Positions 8,720-17,885 are shown, counted from the stretch's first letter. The stretch: DNA of 64,000 nucleotides from GCA-2731375 sp964344935 (GCA_964344935.1 CAYFPL010000005.1:344121-408120), one strand, 5' to 3'. The notes: generated by a model not told the origin, from the letters alone. Numbers and translations are program-made.

Positions 8720-10327
8720 GTGACGCAGATTGGAGCTAACGTCAGCCGCCACGGGCTGAAAACCCAAGGCATCAACAATTCCGGCAAACAGTACTGGAAT
8801 TTGACCACGAGTGCCTTGTATCAGATGGCCCTGGCCAACGGCGAAGCGGAGTTGAGCCACGGCGGCGCCCTGGTCTGCCGCACCGGTGTCCATACCGGAC
8901 GGTCGGCCAACGACAAATTCATCGTGCGCGAGGCCAGCAACGAGGCCGATATCCACTGGGGCGCTGTCAACAAACCCATCGAAGCGGATGAGTTCGACGC
9001 CATATTGAAAACCCAACTAGCGCACTATGAATCCCGGGACCTTTATGTCCAGGATGTCTGGGCCGGTGCCGATCGGGACCATCGCCTCGGCGTTCGTATC
9101 GTTACGGAACAGGCCTGGCATACCCTATTCGCCCGCAATATGTTCATCCAACCGACGGCGGAGGAACTGAGCAATTTCGAGCCGCAATTCACCATTCTCC
9201 ACGCACCAAGCCTGGAAGCCCCGGCGGAAACGCCTGGATTGCGCAGCGGCACATACATCCTGGTCTCGTTCGAGCGGCGCCTGGTTATCATTGGCGGTAC
9301 CTCCTATGCCGGGGAAATCAAGAAATCCGTCTTTTCCATTCTGAACTATCTACTGCCAGCCCAGGGCGTCCTGCCGATGCATTGTTCCGTGAACGTGGGC
9401 GCCGACGGCGGGGCGGCGATATTTTTCGGACTGTCCGGTACCGGCAAGACCACGCTCTCGGCTGATCCGAACCGCCTTCTGGTCGGCGACGACGAACATG
9501 GCTGGGGCAAGAACGGCCTGTTTAATTTCGAAGGCGGCTGCTATGCCAAGGTCATCAACCTCTCGGCCGAGGCAGAACCCGAAATCTACGCCACCACCCG
9601 CCGCTTCGGCACAGTGCTCGAGAATGTGGTGATGGATCCGGACACTCGGCGCCTTGACCTGGACGACAGCCGCTATACGGAGAATACCCGCGCCTCCTAC
9701 CCTATCGATTTCATCCCCAACATTTTGGAAAGCGGCATTTCCGGCCATCCGCGTAACGTGGTGATGCTGACCGCGGATGCCTTCGGCGTGCTACCGCCTC
9801 TATCGCGGCTGACACCAGAGCAGGCCATGTATCACTTCCTCTCGGGATACACCGCCAAAGTAGCGGGGACCGAGAAAGGCGTGGGCAGCGAACCGCAGGC
9901 GACCTTCTCCACCTGTTTCGGTGCCCCGTTCATGCCGCGTCACCCGACGGTCTATGGCAATATGCTGCGCGACCGCATCGCCCAGCACAAAGTCAATTGC
10001 TGGCTCGTCAACACAGGCTGGACGGGCGGCATCTATGGCACCGGATACCGCATGCCGATCCAGCACACCCGTGCCCTGTTGAGCGCGGCGTTGGAAGGGG
10101 AATTGGCGGATACGCCGTTTCGCGAGGACGGCCATTTCGGCCTGTTGGTGCCCGAATCCTGTCCCGGCGTGCCGAGCGACATTCTCGACCCGCGCCGGAC
10201 ATGGTCTGACGGCGACGCCTACGATGCCCAGGCCCAGGATCTGGTTGGTCGGTTCCAGGACAACTTCGCTCAGTACGACCGCCATGTAGACGATGGCATC
10301 AAGGCCGCGGCGCCCAAGGCGGCGTGA
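8720..10327 (+). CDS. pckA: Phosphoenolpyruvate carboxykinase (ATP)
   Basis: 535 residues, normal for ATP-dependent PEPCK, which converts oxaloacetate to PEP and opens gluconeogenesis. Visible landmarks: GRSANDKF near residue 58, the metal/substrate block YAGEIKKSVF, the kinase-1a P-loop FFGLSGTGKTTLS around residue 240, the acidic metal motif LLVGDDEHGWG, and the adenine region NTGWTGG. The start is GTG at 8720 with TTAGGAG ending 6-7 bases upstream. A 225-base upstream region separates it from the HugZ-like gene and probably holds its promoter. In related genomes pckA adjoins chvI/chvG; here two genes intervene. Confidence 0.96.
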   Translation: MTQIGANVSRHGLKTQGINNSGKQYWNLTTSALYQMALANGEAELSHGGALVCRTGVHTGRSANDKFIVREASNEADIHWGAVNKPIEADEFDAILKTQLAHYESRDLYVQDVWAGADRDHRLGVRIVTEQAWHTLFARNMFIQPTAEELSNFEPQFTILHAPSLEAPAETPGLRSGTYILVSFERRLVIIGGTSYAGEIKKSVFSILNYLLPAQGVLPMHCSVNVGADGGAAIFFGLSGTGKTTLSADPNRLLVGDDEHGWGKNGLFNFEGGCYAKVINLSAEAEPEIYATTRRFGTVLENVVMDPDTRRLDLDDSRYTENTRASYPIDFIPNILESGISGHPRNVVMLTADAFGVLPPLSRLTPEQAMYHFLSGYTAKVAGTEKGVGSEPQATFSTCFGAPFMPRHPTVYGNMLRDRIAQHKVNCWLVNTGWTGGIYGTGYRMPIQHTRALLSAALEGELADTPFREDGHFGLLVPESCPGVPSDILDPRRTWSDGDAYDAQAQDLVGRFQDNFAQYDRHVDDGIKAAAPKAA

Positions 10328-10475
10328 GCCGGCCGGAACCAAATCCAAGCGCTTGGGTGTGGCCATCCGCCGCATGGGGCAGAGGGGACCGGTAGGGTAT
10401 TTTCATTAACTGTCGGGTCCGAGAGGGTTGGGCCAAGGGGACAGGTTCGGGGACGTAGGCGCGGGGGCGCGGCGT

Positions 10476-11954
10476 ATGTACAAAGAAACGCTTAGCAAGG
10501 ACCTTGCCAAGTTCGAACGGGTGGGCGCCGCCACGTTGGAACAGGCAGGGCTGGTCACCAAGGTTGGCCTGGCTCTGTTGTTCCTGCTTATCGTCTGGGT
10601 TGGCGTGACAATCTTCACCGCAGGCGGCGAACAACAAACCATCGTCATCATTGCCGGCATTATCGGCGGCTACATGGCATTGAACATTGGCGCCAACGAC
10701 GTTGCCAACAATGTCGGTGCTGCCGTTGGCTCGCGGGCCTTGACCATGGTCGGGGCCTTGATCATAGCCGCGATTTTCGAGGCCTTGGGCGCCATCGTCG
10801 CCGGCGGCGAGGTGGTTGGCACGATTTCCAAGGGTATTATCGCGCCGGACGACTTCCCCAGTTCCGATCTATTCATCTGGAGCATGCTGTCCGCCCTTCT
10901 GGCCGCCGCCTTATGGGTCAACATCGCCACCACATTCAACGCACCCGTTTCCACCACCCATTCCATCGTCGGCGGCGTGGTGGGCGCGGGGATTGCCGCC
11001 GTGGGCGTCACTGTCATCAACTGGCCCAAGATGGGCATGATCGCGGCATCCTGGGTGATCTCACCGGTTTTGGGCGGGATTATTGCGGCCATGTTCCTGG
11101 CCTTCATCAAGGCAAATATCATTTACCGCGACGACAAGATCGCCGGCGCCAAGCGCTGGGTGCCGATCCTGGTGGCCCTGATGGCGGGGGTATTTTCCGC
11201 CTATCTGGTCATGAAAGGCTTGAAACGAGTCTGGAAGCCCGACGGCTGGACCATCACAGCCATCGGCGTTGCCGTTTTTGCCATTTCCTACTTCATCATC
11301 AATCCGCTGATACGGCGCCAGGCCGAGGGCATGGAGAACCGCAACAAATCGTTGCGCACCTTGTTCACGATCCCTCTTATCTTCTCCGCCGCGCTGCTCT
11401 CCTTTGCCCACGGTTCCAATGATGTGGCAAACGCGGTTGGGCCTCTGGCCGCCATCGTTGGCGCCGTGGAAAGCGGAGAAGTTGCTGCCAAGGTGGAAAT
11501 TCCGCTTTGGGTGATGTTCATCGGCGCGGCAGGTATTTCCGCCGGTCTGCTGCTGTTCGGCCCCAAGCTGATCCGAACCGTCGGCCAGCAGATCACGAAG
11601 ATGAACCCCATGCGGGCCTATTGCGTGGCGCTGTCGGCGGCAATTACGGTTATTATTGCCTCCGCCCTGGGGCTGCCCGTCAGTTCGACGCACATCGCCG
11701 TCGGCGCTGTCTTCGGGGTCGGGTTTTATAGGGAATGGCAAACTGCCCGGCGCACCCATATCAATCATGGCCGCTATGGCGAGGCACGCAAGAAGCGGCC
11801 TCGCGAAACGGCGGAAGAGCAGGCCCTGCGCCGCAAACTGGTGCGACGCAACCATCTCACCACCATCGTCGCCGCCTGGGTCATCACCGTGCCCGCCTCC
11901 GCCGCGATCGCCGCGGCCATCTTTTTGGTCCTACAGGCGGTCCGCGGCGTTTAG
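10476..11954 (+). CDS. Inorganic phosphate transporter, PiT family
   Basis: 492 residues with ~10-12 membrane segments and the duplicated PiT signature: GANDVANNVG in the first half, GSNDVANAVGP in the second, with STTHSIVGG and SSTHIAVGA as the paired C-terminal repeats. PiT proteins import phosphate (as metal-phosphate) with H+ or Na+. The frame is open to 10428, but the extra 16 residues are unlike the family; MYKETLSKDL at 10476 is the better start, though without a strong ribosome site. No PhoU-like gene is adjacent. Confidence 0.9.
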   Translation: MYKETLSKDLAKFERVGAATLEQAGLVTKVGLALLFLLIVWVGVTIFTAGGEQQTIVIIAGIIGGYMALNIGANDVANNVGAAVGSRALTMVGALIIAAIFEALGAIVAGGEVVGTISKGIIAPDDFPSSDLFIWSMLSALLAAALWVNIATTFNAPVSTTHSIVGGVVGAGIAAVGVTVINWPKMGMIAASWVISPVLGGIIAAMFLAFIKANIIYRDDKIAGAKRWVPILVALMAGVFSAYLVMKGLKRVWKPDGWTITAIGVAVFAISYFIINPLIRRQAEGMENRNKSLRTLFTIPLIFSAALLSFAHGSNDVANAVGPLAAIVGAVESGEVAAKVEIPLWVMFIGAAGISAGLLLFGPKLIRTVGQQITKMNPMRAYCVALSAAITVIIASALGLPVSSTHIAVGAVFGVGFYREWQTARRTHINHGRYGEARKKRPRETAEEQALRRKLVRRNHLTTIVAAWVITVPASAAIAAAIFLVLQAVRGV

Positions 11955-11991
11955 TGCTGTTATCTTTTAAGGGTTTGGGACAGATTTCCGG

Positions 11992-12465
11992 TTAGCCGGC
12001 GACCGCATCCCGCACGATGTTGGCGAAAATTACATCCAGTTCTTTTGCCATGGCGTCCAGATCGGCACTGCCATAGGGCTTGAAGACGGCGCTGGGCCGG
12101 CGATAGGTCAGCCGCGTGGTGCCATCGCCGTTTTCGGTCAGATAGATACGCAGCGGCGCCTCGATCCCCGCCGGCACGCTGGCACGGAGCATGCGCACGG
12201 CGAAATCGTTGCGGAACACGCCGAACACCGCATTGCCTGGTATCTCGATCCCCCGCCTTGCCGCGCCCATGGAGGCGGATGCCCGGCCCACGATCCCCAT
12301 GCGATGTTTTCGGATTGCCGCGTCCAGATCTTTGAACAGGGTCTTGAAATCTTTCTTGCAGTCCATGATCTGGATCCCTTCATAGGGATATCCCTGACCG
12401 AGAACCGTTTGCAGCGGCGCAAGGGTCAAAACGGCGAGCAGTGCCAATAGGCGTAGGATTTGCAT
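11992..12465 (-). CDS. Secreted DUF302-family protein
   Basis: 157 residues with a signal peptide (hydrophobic 3-20, likely cleavage after residue 23). The rest is a DUF302 fold: a lysine-rich KTLFKDLDAAIRKHRMGIV helix-strand, then GNAVFGVFRND and PLRIYLTENGDGTTRLTYRRP, ending in a helix with AKELDVIFANIV. DUF302 proteins are small periplasmic or cytosolic proteins of unknown biochemical role. It converges with the phosphate transporter. Confidence 0.8.
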   Translation of the reverse strand: MQILRLLALLAVLTLAPLQTVLGQGYPYEGIQIMDCKKDFKTLFKDLDAAIRKHRMGIVGRASASMGAARRGIEIPGNAVFGVFRNDFAVRMLRASVPAGIEAPLRIYLTENGDGTTRLTYRRPSAVFKPYGSADLDAMAKELDVIFANIVRDAVAG

Positions 12466-12588
12466 GACCGGGACTCCCTATGATTGACGGTAAAGCTGAT
12501 CATAGGCTGTCCCTGGGCACCTGTGGCCCAGGCTCACCCAGTCGTGAAGGAAATTGTACGGCTGTGCCGGCGGCGTATATGCGCCGGT

Positions 12589-13260
12589 TTAGGTCAAGTT
12601 CTGTGCGAAATGCTCCAAGGTGCGGGCGCGGGCCTGGGTGGCGGCGGCTTCGTTGAACTGTCCGCGGTGATTGCAGTTGAAGCCGTGATCGGCGTCGTAG
12701 ATGTGGACGACCGCGTCGGGGTGCGCCGCATCGATGGCGTGGACATTCTCAAGTGGGATGCCTTGATCATGTTCGCCGAAATGCATCAGCAACGGGCAAC
12801 CTTCCTTTTCGTCGACATAAGGCATGATCTGTCCGCCGTAATAAACCACAGACGCCTGCACGGGCAGGCGGGTGCTGCACAGATAGGATATGGAGCCGCC
12901 CCAGCAATAGCCTACGGTGCCAACCTTGAGGCCGTCGCCGTTCATGACGTCCACCACCGCCTTAATATCCAACATGCACAGATCCCAGGAAAACGAGCCG
13001 ATAATTTCGCGGCCGGCGGCGATATCATCGGGCGTGTAGCCCAGTTCACAGTCTTTGCTCTCGGAGCGATCGAACAGGGCGGGCGCAATAGCCAAATAGC
13101 CATCGGCTGCGAAACCATCACAAACTTCCCGAATGTGGACGTTGACGCCGAAGATTTCCTGAATAACGACAATGCCGCCCTTGGGCGTGCCCTCGGGATC
13201 AGCCCTGTAGGCGCCGAACTGGTGACCGTCATCCGCTGTCAAAGTGATGCTGGAGCCCAT
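12589..13260 (-). CDS. Dienelactone hydrolase family protein
   Basis: 223-residue alpha/beta hydrolase of the DLH family. The N-terminal GIVVIQEIFGV strand-loop, the Cys nucleophile elbow GYCWGGS near residue 115, and the C-terminal VHIYDADHGFNC giving the catalytic His are all visible, so the Cys-Asp-His triad is present. The archetype hydrolyses dienelactone in chloroaromatic degradation, but most chromosomal members act on unknown esters. No ring-cleavage genes are next to it. Confidence 0.87.
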   Translation of the reverse strand: MGSSITLTADDGHQFGAYRADPEGTPKGGIVVIQEIFGVNVHIREVCDGFAADGYLAIAPALFDRSESKDCELGYTPDDIAAGREIIGSFSWDLCMLDIKAVVDVMNGDGLKVGTVGYCWGGSISYLCSTRLPVQASVVYYGGQIMPYVDEKEGCPLLMHFGEHDQGIPLENVHAIDAAHPDAVVHIYDADHGFNCNHRGQFNEAAATQARARTLEHFAQNLT

Positions 13261-13401
13261 TGCTTCTCTCTCCCCGGTTGATTGTTATTTACCGACAGTA
13301 TGGCACGTCCCTCCGCCGCCGTCAGCATCAGGCACAAGCCGGCGGCGTTTCCTGTATAGTTTCAAGATACCCAGGGGCGACTTGGGGCGGGGAATAAGTC
13401 A

Positions 13402-14397
13402 TTGAATGGATTTGAGACGGCGCTGAAATTGTCTTTTTGGGCCGCGGCCCTGTTCTTTATGGCCGCCTGTGCGCAGAACATTGGCGGTGCGCCAACCGAA
13501 GACAAACGCCAAGAGACGGTGATGGTCGCCTTCATAGGTGACCAGGGAATAGGCTGGGGCGCCCGGCGTGTACTGGAGTTGATAAAGGACGAAGGCGCGC
13601 ATGCGGTCTTGCATCAGGGGGACTTCGACTACAAAGACAACCCGGCCGCCTGGGATGGCATGATCAGCCAGATACTGGGACCTGGCTTTCCCTATTTTGC
13701 GAGCGTCGGCAACCACGACAAGCCGCGATTCCGCGGCCCGGACGGCTACCAGGAGATGTTGGAACGGCGCCTGCGGCTGATATCGGGCGCGAGGTGCAAA
13801 GGCGACTTGGGCGTCATGTCCGCCTGCACTTACCGGAATTTATTCTTTGTGCTTTCCGGCATTGGCACAATTCCCCGGCGCCCAGACGAACCACGTCATA
13901 TTGCATTCATCCGACAGCAACTGGCGGAAAGTGGTTCCGAGTGGAAGATCTGCAGTTGGCACAAGAACCAGCGCACCATGCAGGTGGGCGACAAACAGGA
14001 TGAAGTGGGCTGGGCCGCCTATCGGGCCTGCCGCGAGGCCGGCGCCATCATCGTCACCGGCCACGAACATTCCTATTCACGCACCCATCTGATGCATGAT
14101 TTCGAGAACAAGGTCGTGGCCTCCGCATCACCCATCCTGCGCATCGCGCCGGGCCACAGTTTCGTCGTTGTCTCGGGATTGGGCGGCGGCGACATCCGCC
14201 GGCAGCGGCATGGCGGACCGTGGTGGGCCGCCGTCTATGCCAAAGACCACGGCGCGGCGCATGGCGCGCTATTCTGCGAGTTCTCAGGAAATTCGAAGGG
14301 TCTGGCGCGCTGTTATTTCAAGGACATCGCGGGCCGGATCATCGATCGTTTCATGATCATCAACCAGGGCGGTAAGCCCGTCGTTCCCAGTTCTTAG
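13402..14397 (+). CDS. Lipoprotein calcineurin-like metallophosphoesterase
   Basis: 331 residues starting at TTG (13402), the only start that leaves a proper lipobox: hydrophobic run then FMAAC, with the lipidated Cys at residue 23. The mature protein has the metallophosphoesterase blocks GDQG, HQGDFDY, GNHDK and a C-terminal GHEHSYSRT. The GD-x2-G first motif is degenerate relative to the classical D-x-H. It resembles secreted purple-acid-phosphatase-like enzymes. Anchoring in the envelope suggests action on extracellular phosphoesters. No co-directional partner. Confidence 0.8.
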   Translation: MNGFETALKLSFWAAALFFMAACAQNIGGAPTEDKRQETVMVAFIGDQGIGWGARRVLELIKDEGAHAVLHQGDFDYKDNPAAWDGMISQILGPGFPYFASVGNHDKPRFRGPDGYQEMLERRLRLISGARCKGDLGVMSACTYRNLFFVLSGIGTIPRRPDEPRHIAFIRQQLAESGSEWKICSWHKNQRTMQVGDKQDEVGWAAYRACREAGAIIVTGHEHSYSRTHLMHDFENKVVASASPILRIAPGHSFVVVSGLGGGDIRRQRHGGPWWAAVYAKDHGAAHGALFCEFSGNSKGLARCYFKDIAGRIIDRFMIINQGGKPVVPSS

Positions 14398-14855
14398 GCT
14401 TTCTCATCTTTTGGGCGTCGCAAGTAGCGGCCCATCGAGGTCATTTCCAATACCGTTTCGTCGTTCTGGTTGAAGACCTCGATCTTCGCTCTTACCGTGC
14501 CCCGGTCCAGCTTGCTGCGCGAAGGCCGAACGCTCAGGACCTCGGTGCGGGCGGACAGCACATCGCCCGGCCGAACGGGCCGCAGCCATCGTAAATCGTC
14601 GAAGCCCGGGGAGCCCAGGCTTGCCAGCCGGTCCTCGCCCTGTTGGGCATCGCAGGCCATGCGCATGAACATGGCACAGACATGCCAACCGGATGCGATC
14701 AAACCGCCATACAGGCTGTCCTTTGCGGCCACGGGATCGGTATGAAAGGGCTGGTCGTCATAACGCTTGGCGAAGTCCATGATTTCCTCCGCACCCACTT
14801 CATAGCGGCCAAACTGGCGTACCGTGCCGACCACCACATCTTCCAGATAGGTCAT
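14394..14855 (-). CDS. MaoC-like hotdog dehydratase (second of a pair)
   Basis: 153 residues from ATG 14855 (MTYLEDVVVG); upstream in-frame codons overlap the preceding gene and look noncoding. It is a single hotdog domain of the MaoC family with RYDDQPFHTDPVAA (catalytic Asp and His), GLIASGWH and the RPVRPGDVL turn. MaoC proteins hydrate enoyl-CoAs (R-specific) or act in polyketide/aromatic CoA pathways. The start overlaps the stop of the upstream homologue by four bases (ATGA), and the two proteins are clearly paralogous, so they may form a heterodimer. Confidence 0.88.
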   Translation of the reverse strand: MTYLEDVVVGTVRQFGRYEVGAEEIMDFAKRYDDQPFHTDPVAAKDSLYGGLIASGWHVCAMFMRMACDAQQGEDRLASLGSPGFDDLRWLRPVRPGDVLSARTEVLSVRPSRSKLDRGTVRAKIEVFNQNDETVLEMTSMGRYLRRPKDEKA

Positions 14856-15322
14856 GGGGCCGCGCCCGCCGCGCCTTCGGCCCCTGGCCGGCAGCCATAC
14901 ATGCCAACGCCGTCCAGCTGCACCACTTTCGCGGCGAGCTGATTGAAAACCTCTGTCCGCAATGTCACCAGACCCAGGGGGCGGCTGGCGGAATGCCGTA
15001 CGGCCATGACCGAGGCGCGCCCCGACAGCACATCGCCGGGCCGCACGGGCACTAGCCAGCGGCAACTGTCGATACCTGGCGCGCCCAGCGACACTAGTTT
15101 CTCGCGCTTGATGCAGTCCGCAAGCAGGCCCATGACCATGGCATTGATGTGCCAGCCGGAAGCGATCAGGCTGCCGAAGAAACTGTTCTCGGCAGCCGCG
15201 ACATCAGTGTGGAATGGTTGCGGGTCGTATTGTCTGGCGAAGGCGACGATTTCCTCGGCGCTGACTTCCCGTTGGCCCAAATCCCAGACCTCGCCCACGG
15301 CTATGTCCTCGAAATACTTCAT
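14852..15322 (-). CDS. MaoC-like hotdog dehydratase (first of a pair)
   Basis: 156 residues. It shows QYDPQPFHTDVAAAENS with the MaoC Asp/His, GSLIASGWH, and RWLVPVRPGDVL. It is a paralogue of the next gene, with which it overlaps by four bases; the pair probably arose by tandem duplication and may work as a two-subunit R-specific enoyl-CoA hydratase. Divergent from a small EthD-domain gene 49 bases away. Confidence 0.88.
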   Translation of the reverse strand: MKYFEDIAVGEVWDLGQREVSAEEIVAFARQYDPQPFHTDVAAAENSFFGSLIASGWHINAMVMGLLADCIKREKLVSLGAPGIDSCRWLVPVRPGDVLSGRASVMAVRHSASRPLGLVTLRTEVFNQLAAKVVQLDGVGMYGCRPGAEGAAGAAP

Positions 15323-15371
15323 CGCGTTGCTCTATCATGGCGGGAGAAGTCTGCAAAGCTGGGGAAACGAA

Positions 15372-15758
15372 ATGTTGATCTTGGTCTTTTGCCTGCGCCG
15401 GCGGGAGGAATTGAGCCGGGAGGATTTTCAACGTTATTGGCGGGAGCAGCACGGCCCGTTGATGAAACGCAACATGCAGGCTTTCGATGCGCGGAAGTAT
15501 CAACAATGGCATACGCTTTCGGGCGCGGAAGCGGACAAGATCAACCGCTCCCGCGGCGGGCCGACAGACTACGACGGGGTTGCGGTGGTCTGGTGGGATG
15601 ACCTGGCGCATTTTGTGGCTGCCACCGGTACGGCCGACGGCCGGGCTGCGGGGCGGGAAATGTACAAAGACGAGTTGAACTTCATCGACCTGGAGAATTC
15701 GCCCATTTTCATGACCGAGGTCGGGTTCGAAGCGGGTGTGGTGGCTGACATCTTGTAA
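15372..15758 (+). CDS. EthD-domain protein
   Basis: 128 residues from ATG 15372 (MLILVFCLRR); the frame extends further upstream but only through the antisense of the MaoC gene. It is an EthD ferredoxin-like fold: LSREDFQRYWREQHGPL is the family signature, followed by DGVAVVWWDD and a C-terminal ENSPIFMTEV. EthD-family proteins include ether-degradation accessory proteins and small dimeric decarboxylases or cyclases. Function here is unassigned. Confidence 0.85.
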   Translation: MLILVFCLRRREELSREDFQRYWREQHGPLMKRNMQAFDARKYQQWHTLSGAEADKINRSRGGPTDYDGVAVVWWDDLAHFVAATGTADGRAAGREMYKDELNFIDLENSPIFMTEVGFEAGVVADIL

Positions 15759-15813
15759 GTCCCCGCCATGACGGTTGCCTTGCGACCTTTCCGGGCGCAA
15801 TCTTGATTCTGTC

Positions 15814-16254
15814 ATGAGCCAACAGCATGGAACCTGTATCGCCTTTGGCGCCGTCGGCGTTCTCCTTCGCGGTCCGTCGGCGTCCGGCAAATCCGATCTG
15901 GCCCTACGCCTGATCGGGCGGGTGGATTTGGATGTCCAGTTGGTGGCGGACGATCAGGTTCACTTGCAGGTGCGTGACGGCGAGCTTTGGGCCAGCCCGC
16001 CGGAGCAGATCGCCGGCATGATGGAAGTGCGCGGCGTCGGGTTGGTGCGGATGGATTTTCTCGCCGAGGTCCGCCTTCGCCTGGTGCTTGATCTGCTCGA
16101 TCCGGCGGATGTGCCGCGCCTGCCCGATGCCGGTCAATGCACCATTGACGGCGTCACGTTGCCGCTCTACCCCTTTGCGCCATTTGAAGCGTCGGCACCG
16201 GACAAGATCGGCCTGTTGGTGCGGTCCCTTGACGAGGATATATTACAGTCATGA
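15814..16254 (+). CDS. hprK: HPr kinase/phosphorylase (short alphaproteobacterial form)
   Basis: 146 residues from ATG 15814. It is the C-terminal kinase domain only, as is usual in alphaproteobacteria, in contrast to the ~310-residue Firmicute enzyme. Walker A is GPSASGKSDLA near residue 21, followed by VADDQV and the MEVRGVGLVRM segment that matches the HprK signature region. It phosphorylates a serine of HPr. The stop overlaps rapZ by four bases (ATGA), and its substrate HPr is encoded three genes downstream in the same operon. Confidence 0.92.
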   Translation: MSQQHGTCIAFGAVGVLLRGPSASGKSDLALRLIGRVDLDVQLVADDQVHLQVRDGELWASPPEQIAGMMEVRGVGLVRMDFLAEVRLRLVLDLLDPADVPRLPDAGQCTIDGVTLPLYPFAPFEASAPDKIGLLVRSLDEDILQS

Positions 16255-17171
16255 CGGACAGTGCCTCCGACCAGCCATCTGGCCCAAAGGGTGCCGCGGC
16301 CAAGCCATCCATCAGGCTTTTGTTGATTACCGGCCTGTCCGGGGCCGGCCGCACACTATCCCTCAAGGCTTTGGAGGATGTGGGGTTCGAGGCCATCGAT
16401 AATTTGCCCCTGCCCCTGATCGGGCGGCTGATCACAGTGTTGACGCAACCCGACGGCGGAGAACACGCCATCGCCATCGCTGTTGATTTCCGGCAGCGGA
16501 ATTTCAGCGTCGAAGCCTTCGACCAGGCCGCAGCCCCGCTGGCGGCCCGCGAGGACATCGACCTGGGCGTGGTATTCCTGGATTGCGACAACGAGGTCCT
16601 TGCACGCCGGTTTACGGAATCCCGGCGTCCCCATCCCCTGGGCGAGGACCGGCCCGTCATGGATGGCATCCTGCAGGAACGGCAGCTGCTTTCGCCCATA
16701 AAGGAGCGGGCCGATCTGCTGATCGACACGTCCACCCTCACCGTGGGCGAATTGCGCGCGCTGGTCAGCGGCCATTTCCGGCTGGCGGAGGCGCCCGGAC
16801 TGGCGGTCTCAGTGATGTCGTTTTCATACCGCCAGGGTTTGCCCCGGGAAGCGGACTTGGTCTTTGACGTCCGTTTCCTCACCAATCCCCACTACGTGGA
16901 TGAATTACAGCCACTGACGGGGCGGGATCCTGACGTCGGCGCCTATATCGCGGCTGATCCCGCCTGCGAGCCTTTTCTGGTATCAATGGACCAGATGCTG
17001 CAGACTCTATTGCCGCTTTATGAACGTGAAGGAAAAAGCTATTTGACGGTGGCGATCGGTTGTACGGGCGGTCGGCATCGGTCGGTGTTCACGGCGGAGC
17101 AACTGGCCGGTCGGCTTTCTGCCGGCGGGCACGAAGTATCGGTGCGTCACCGGGACGCGGGAAAGACATGA
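16251..17171 (+). CDS. rapZ: RapZ/YvcJ-family P-loop nucleotide-binding protein
   Basis: 306 residues. The N-terminal P-loop GLSGAGRTLSLKALEDVGF, the DNLPLPLI segment, and the C-terminal AIGCTGGRHRSVF block identify RapZ. In enterobacteria RapZ guides RNase E to the GlmZ sRNA and thereby controls GlmS; the alphaproteobacterial role is less clear. The Walker A lysine is replaced by arginine (GAGRT). The gene starts inside the hprK stop and is followed by the EIIA(Man) gene, fitting the PTS-linked operons in which rapZ is usually found. Confidence 0.94.
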   Translation: MTDSASDQPSGPKGAAAKPSIRLLLITGLSGAGRTLSLKALEDVGFEAIDNLPLPLIGRLITVLTQPDGGEHAIAIAVDFRQRNFSVEAFDQAAAPLAAREDIDLGVVFLDCDNEVLARRFTESRRPHPLGEDRPVMDGILQERQLLSPIKERADLLIDTSTLTVGELRALVSGHFRLAEAPGLAVSVMSFSYRQGLPREADLVFDVRFLTNPHYVDELQPLTGRDPDVGAYIAADPACEPFLVSMDQMLQTLLPLYEREGKSYLTVAIGCTGGRHRSVFTAEQLAGRLSAGGHEVSVRHRDAGKT

Positions 17172-17205
17172 GACGAGTAAGACGGGTGATGCCCAGGGGC
17201 AAGAG

Positions 17206-17610
17206 ATGATAGGCATGGTTTTGGTCACCCATGGCCGGTTGGCGGACGAGTTTATCGCCGCTACCGAACATGTGGTGGGGCCACAAGAGAGTATCCGCGC
17301 TGTCAGTATCGGCCCGGACGACGATATGGAACAGCGCCGGGCGGAAATCGTGCAGGCGGTGGAAGAAGTCGATAACGGTGACGGCGTAATTTTGCTGACC
17401 GACATGTTCGGCGGCACGCCATCCAATCTGGCCATCTCGTTGCTCGACCGGGCTAATGTGGAGGTCATCGCCGGCATGAACCTGCCGATGCTGATCAAGC
17501 TGGTAAAGGTCCGCCAGGAAGGCGGTCTTGAGGAGGCCGTGGCCAAGGCGCAGGAATCCGGCCGCAAGTACATTAACGTCGCGTCCAAGTTGCTGCAGGG
17601 CGAAACGTGA
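17206..17610 (+). CDS. PTS EIIA component, mannose family
   Basis: 134-residue stand-alone EIIA(Man)-fold protein. The phosphoacceptor is His9 in VLVTHGRLADEF; the FGGTPSN loop, GMNLPMLIKL and the C-terminal helix are typical. In alphaproteobacteria this protein takes phosphate from HPr but no matching EIIB/EIIC exists, so it is regarded as regulatory. Its stop overlaps the HPr start by four bases. Confidence 0.93.
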   Translation: MIGMVLVTHGRLADEFIAATEHVVGPQESIRAVSIGPDDDMEQRRAEIVQAVEEVDNGDGVILLTDMFGGTPSNLAISLLDRANVEVIAGMNLPMLIKLVKVRQEGGLEEAVAKAQESGRKYINVASKLLQGET

Positions 17611-17885
17611 ATAGCGGCACCGTCCGGCGTATCATTCCCATCATCAACCGCCGTGGCCTGCATGCCCGCGCCGCCGCGAAGTTCGTCAACTGTGCCGAAA
17701 GGTTCGAGGCGGAGATATTCGTTACCCGCCAGGGCGTAGAAGTGCCGGGCCGCTCCATCATGGGCCTGATGATGTTGGCCGCGGCACCGGGCACTGAGAT
17801 CGAGGTGCGCGCCGTTGGCGCGGATGCTGAAGAGGCGGTTGCGGCGTTGGAAGCGTTAACGGCAAGCAAATTTGACGAGGACTAA
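17607..17885 (+). CDS. HPr phosphocarrier protein
   Basis: 92 residues with a GTG start overlapping the EIIA stop. The active-site loop is RRGLHARAA (His19), and the HprK target serine is conserved in VPGRSIMGLMML (Ser50). It carries phosphate from enzyme I (not in this window) to EIIA. Presence of both His and Ser sites, with hprK in the same operon, supports a working Ser-phosphorylation control loop. Confidence 0.94.
   Translation: MNSGTVRRIIPIINRRGLHARAAAKFVNCAERFEAEIFVTRQGVEVPGRSIMGLMMLAAAPGTEIEVRAVGADAEEAVAALEALTASKFDED

Noticed and set aside
12484..13281. Plus-strand frame opposite the dienelactone hydrolase
   Set aside because: The minus-strand gene has an intact Cys-Asp-His triad; the plus frame is its shadow.
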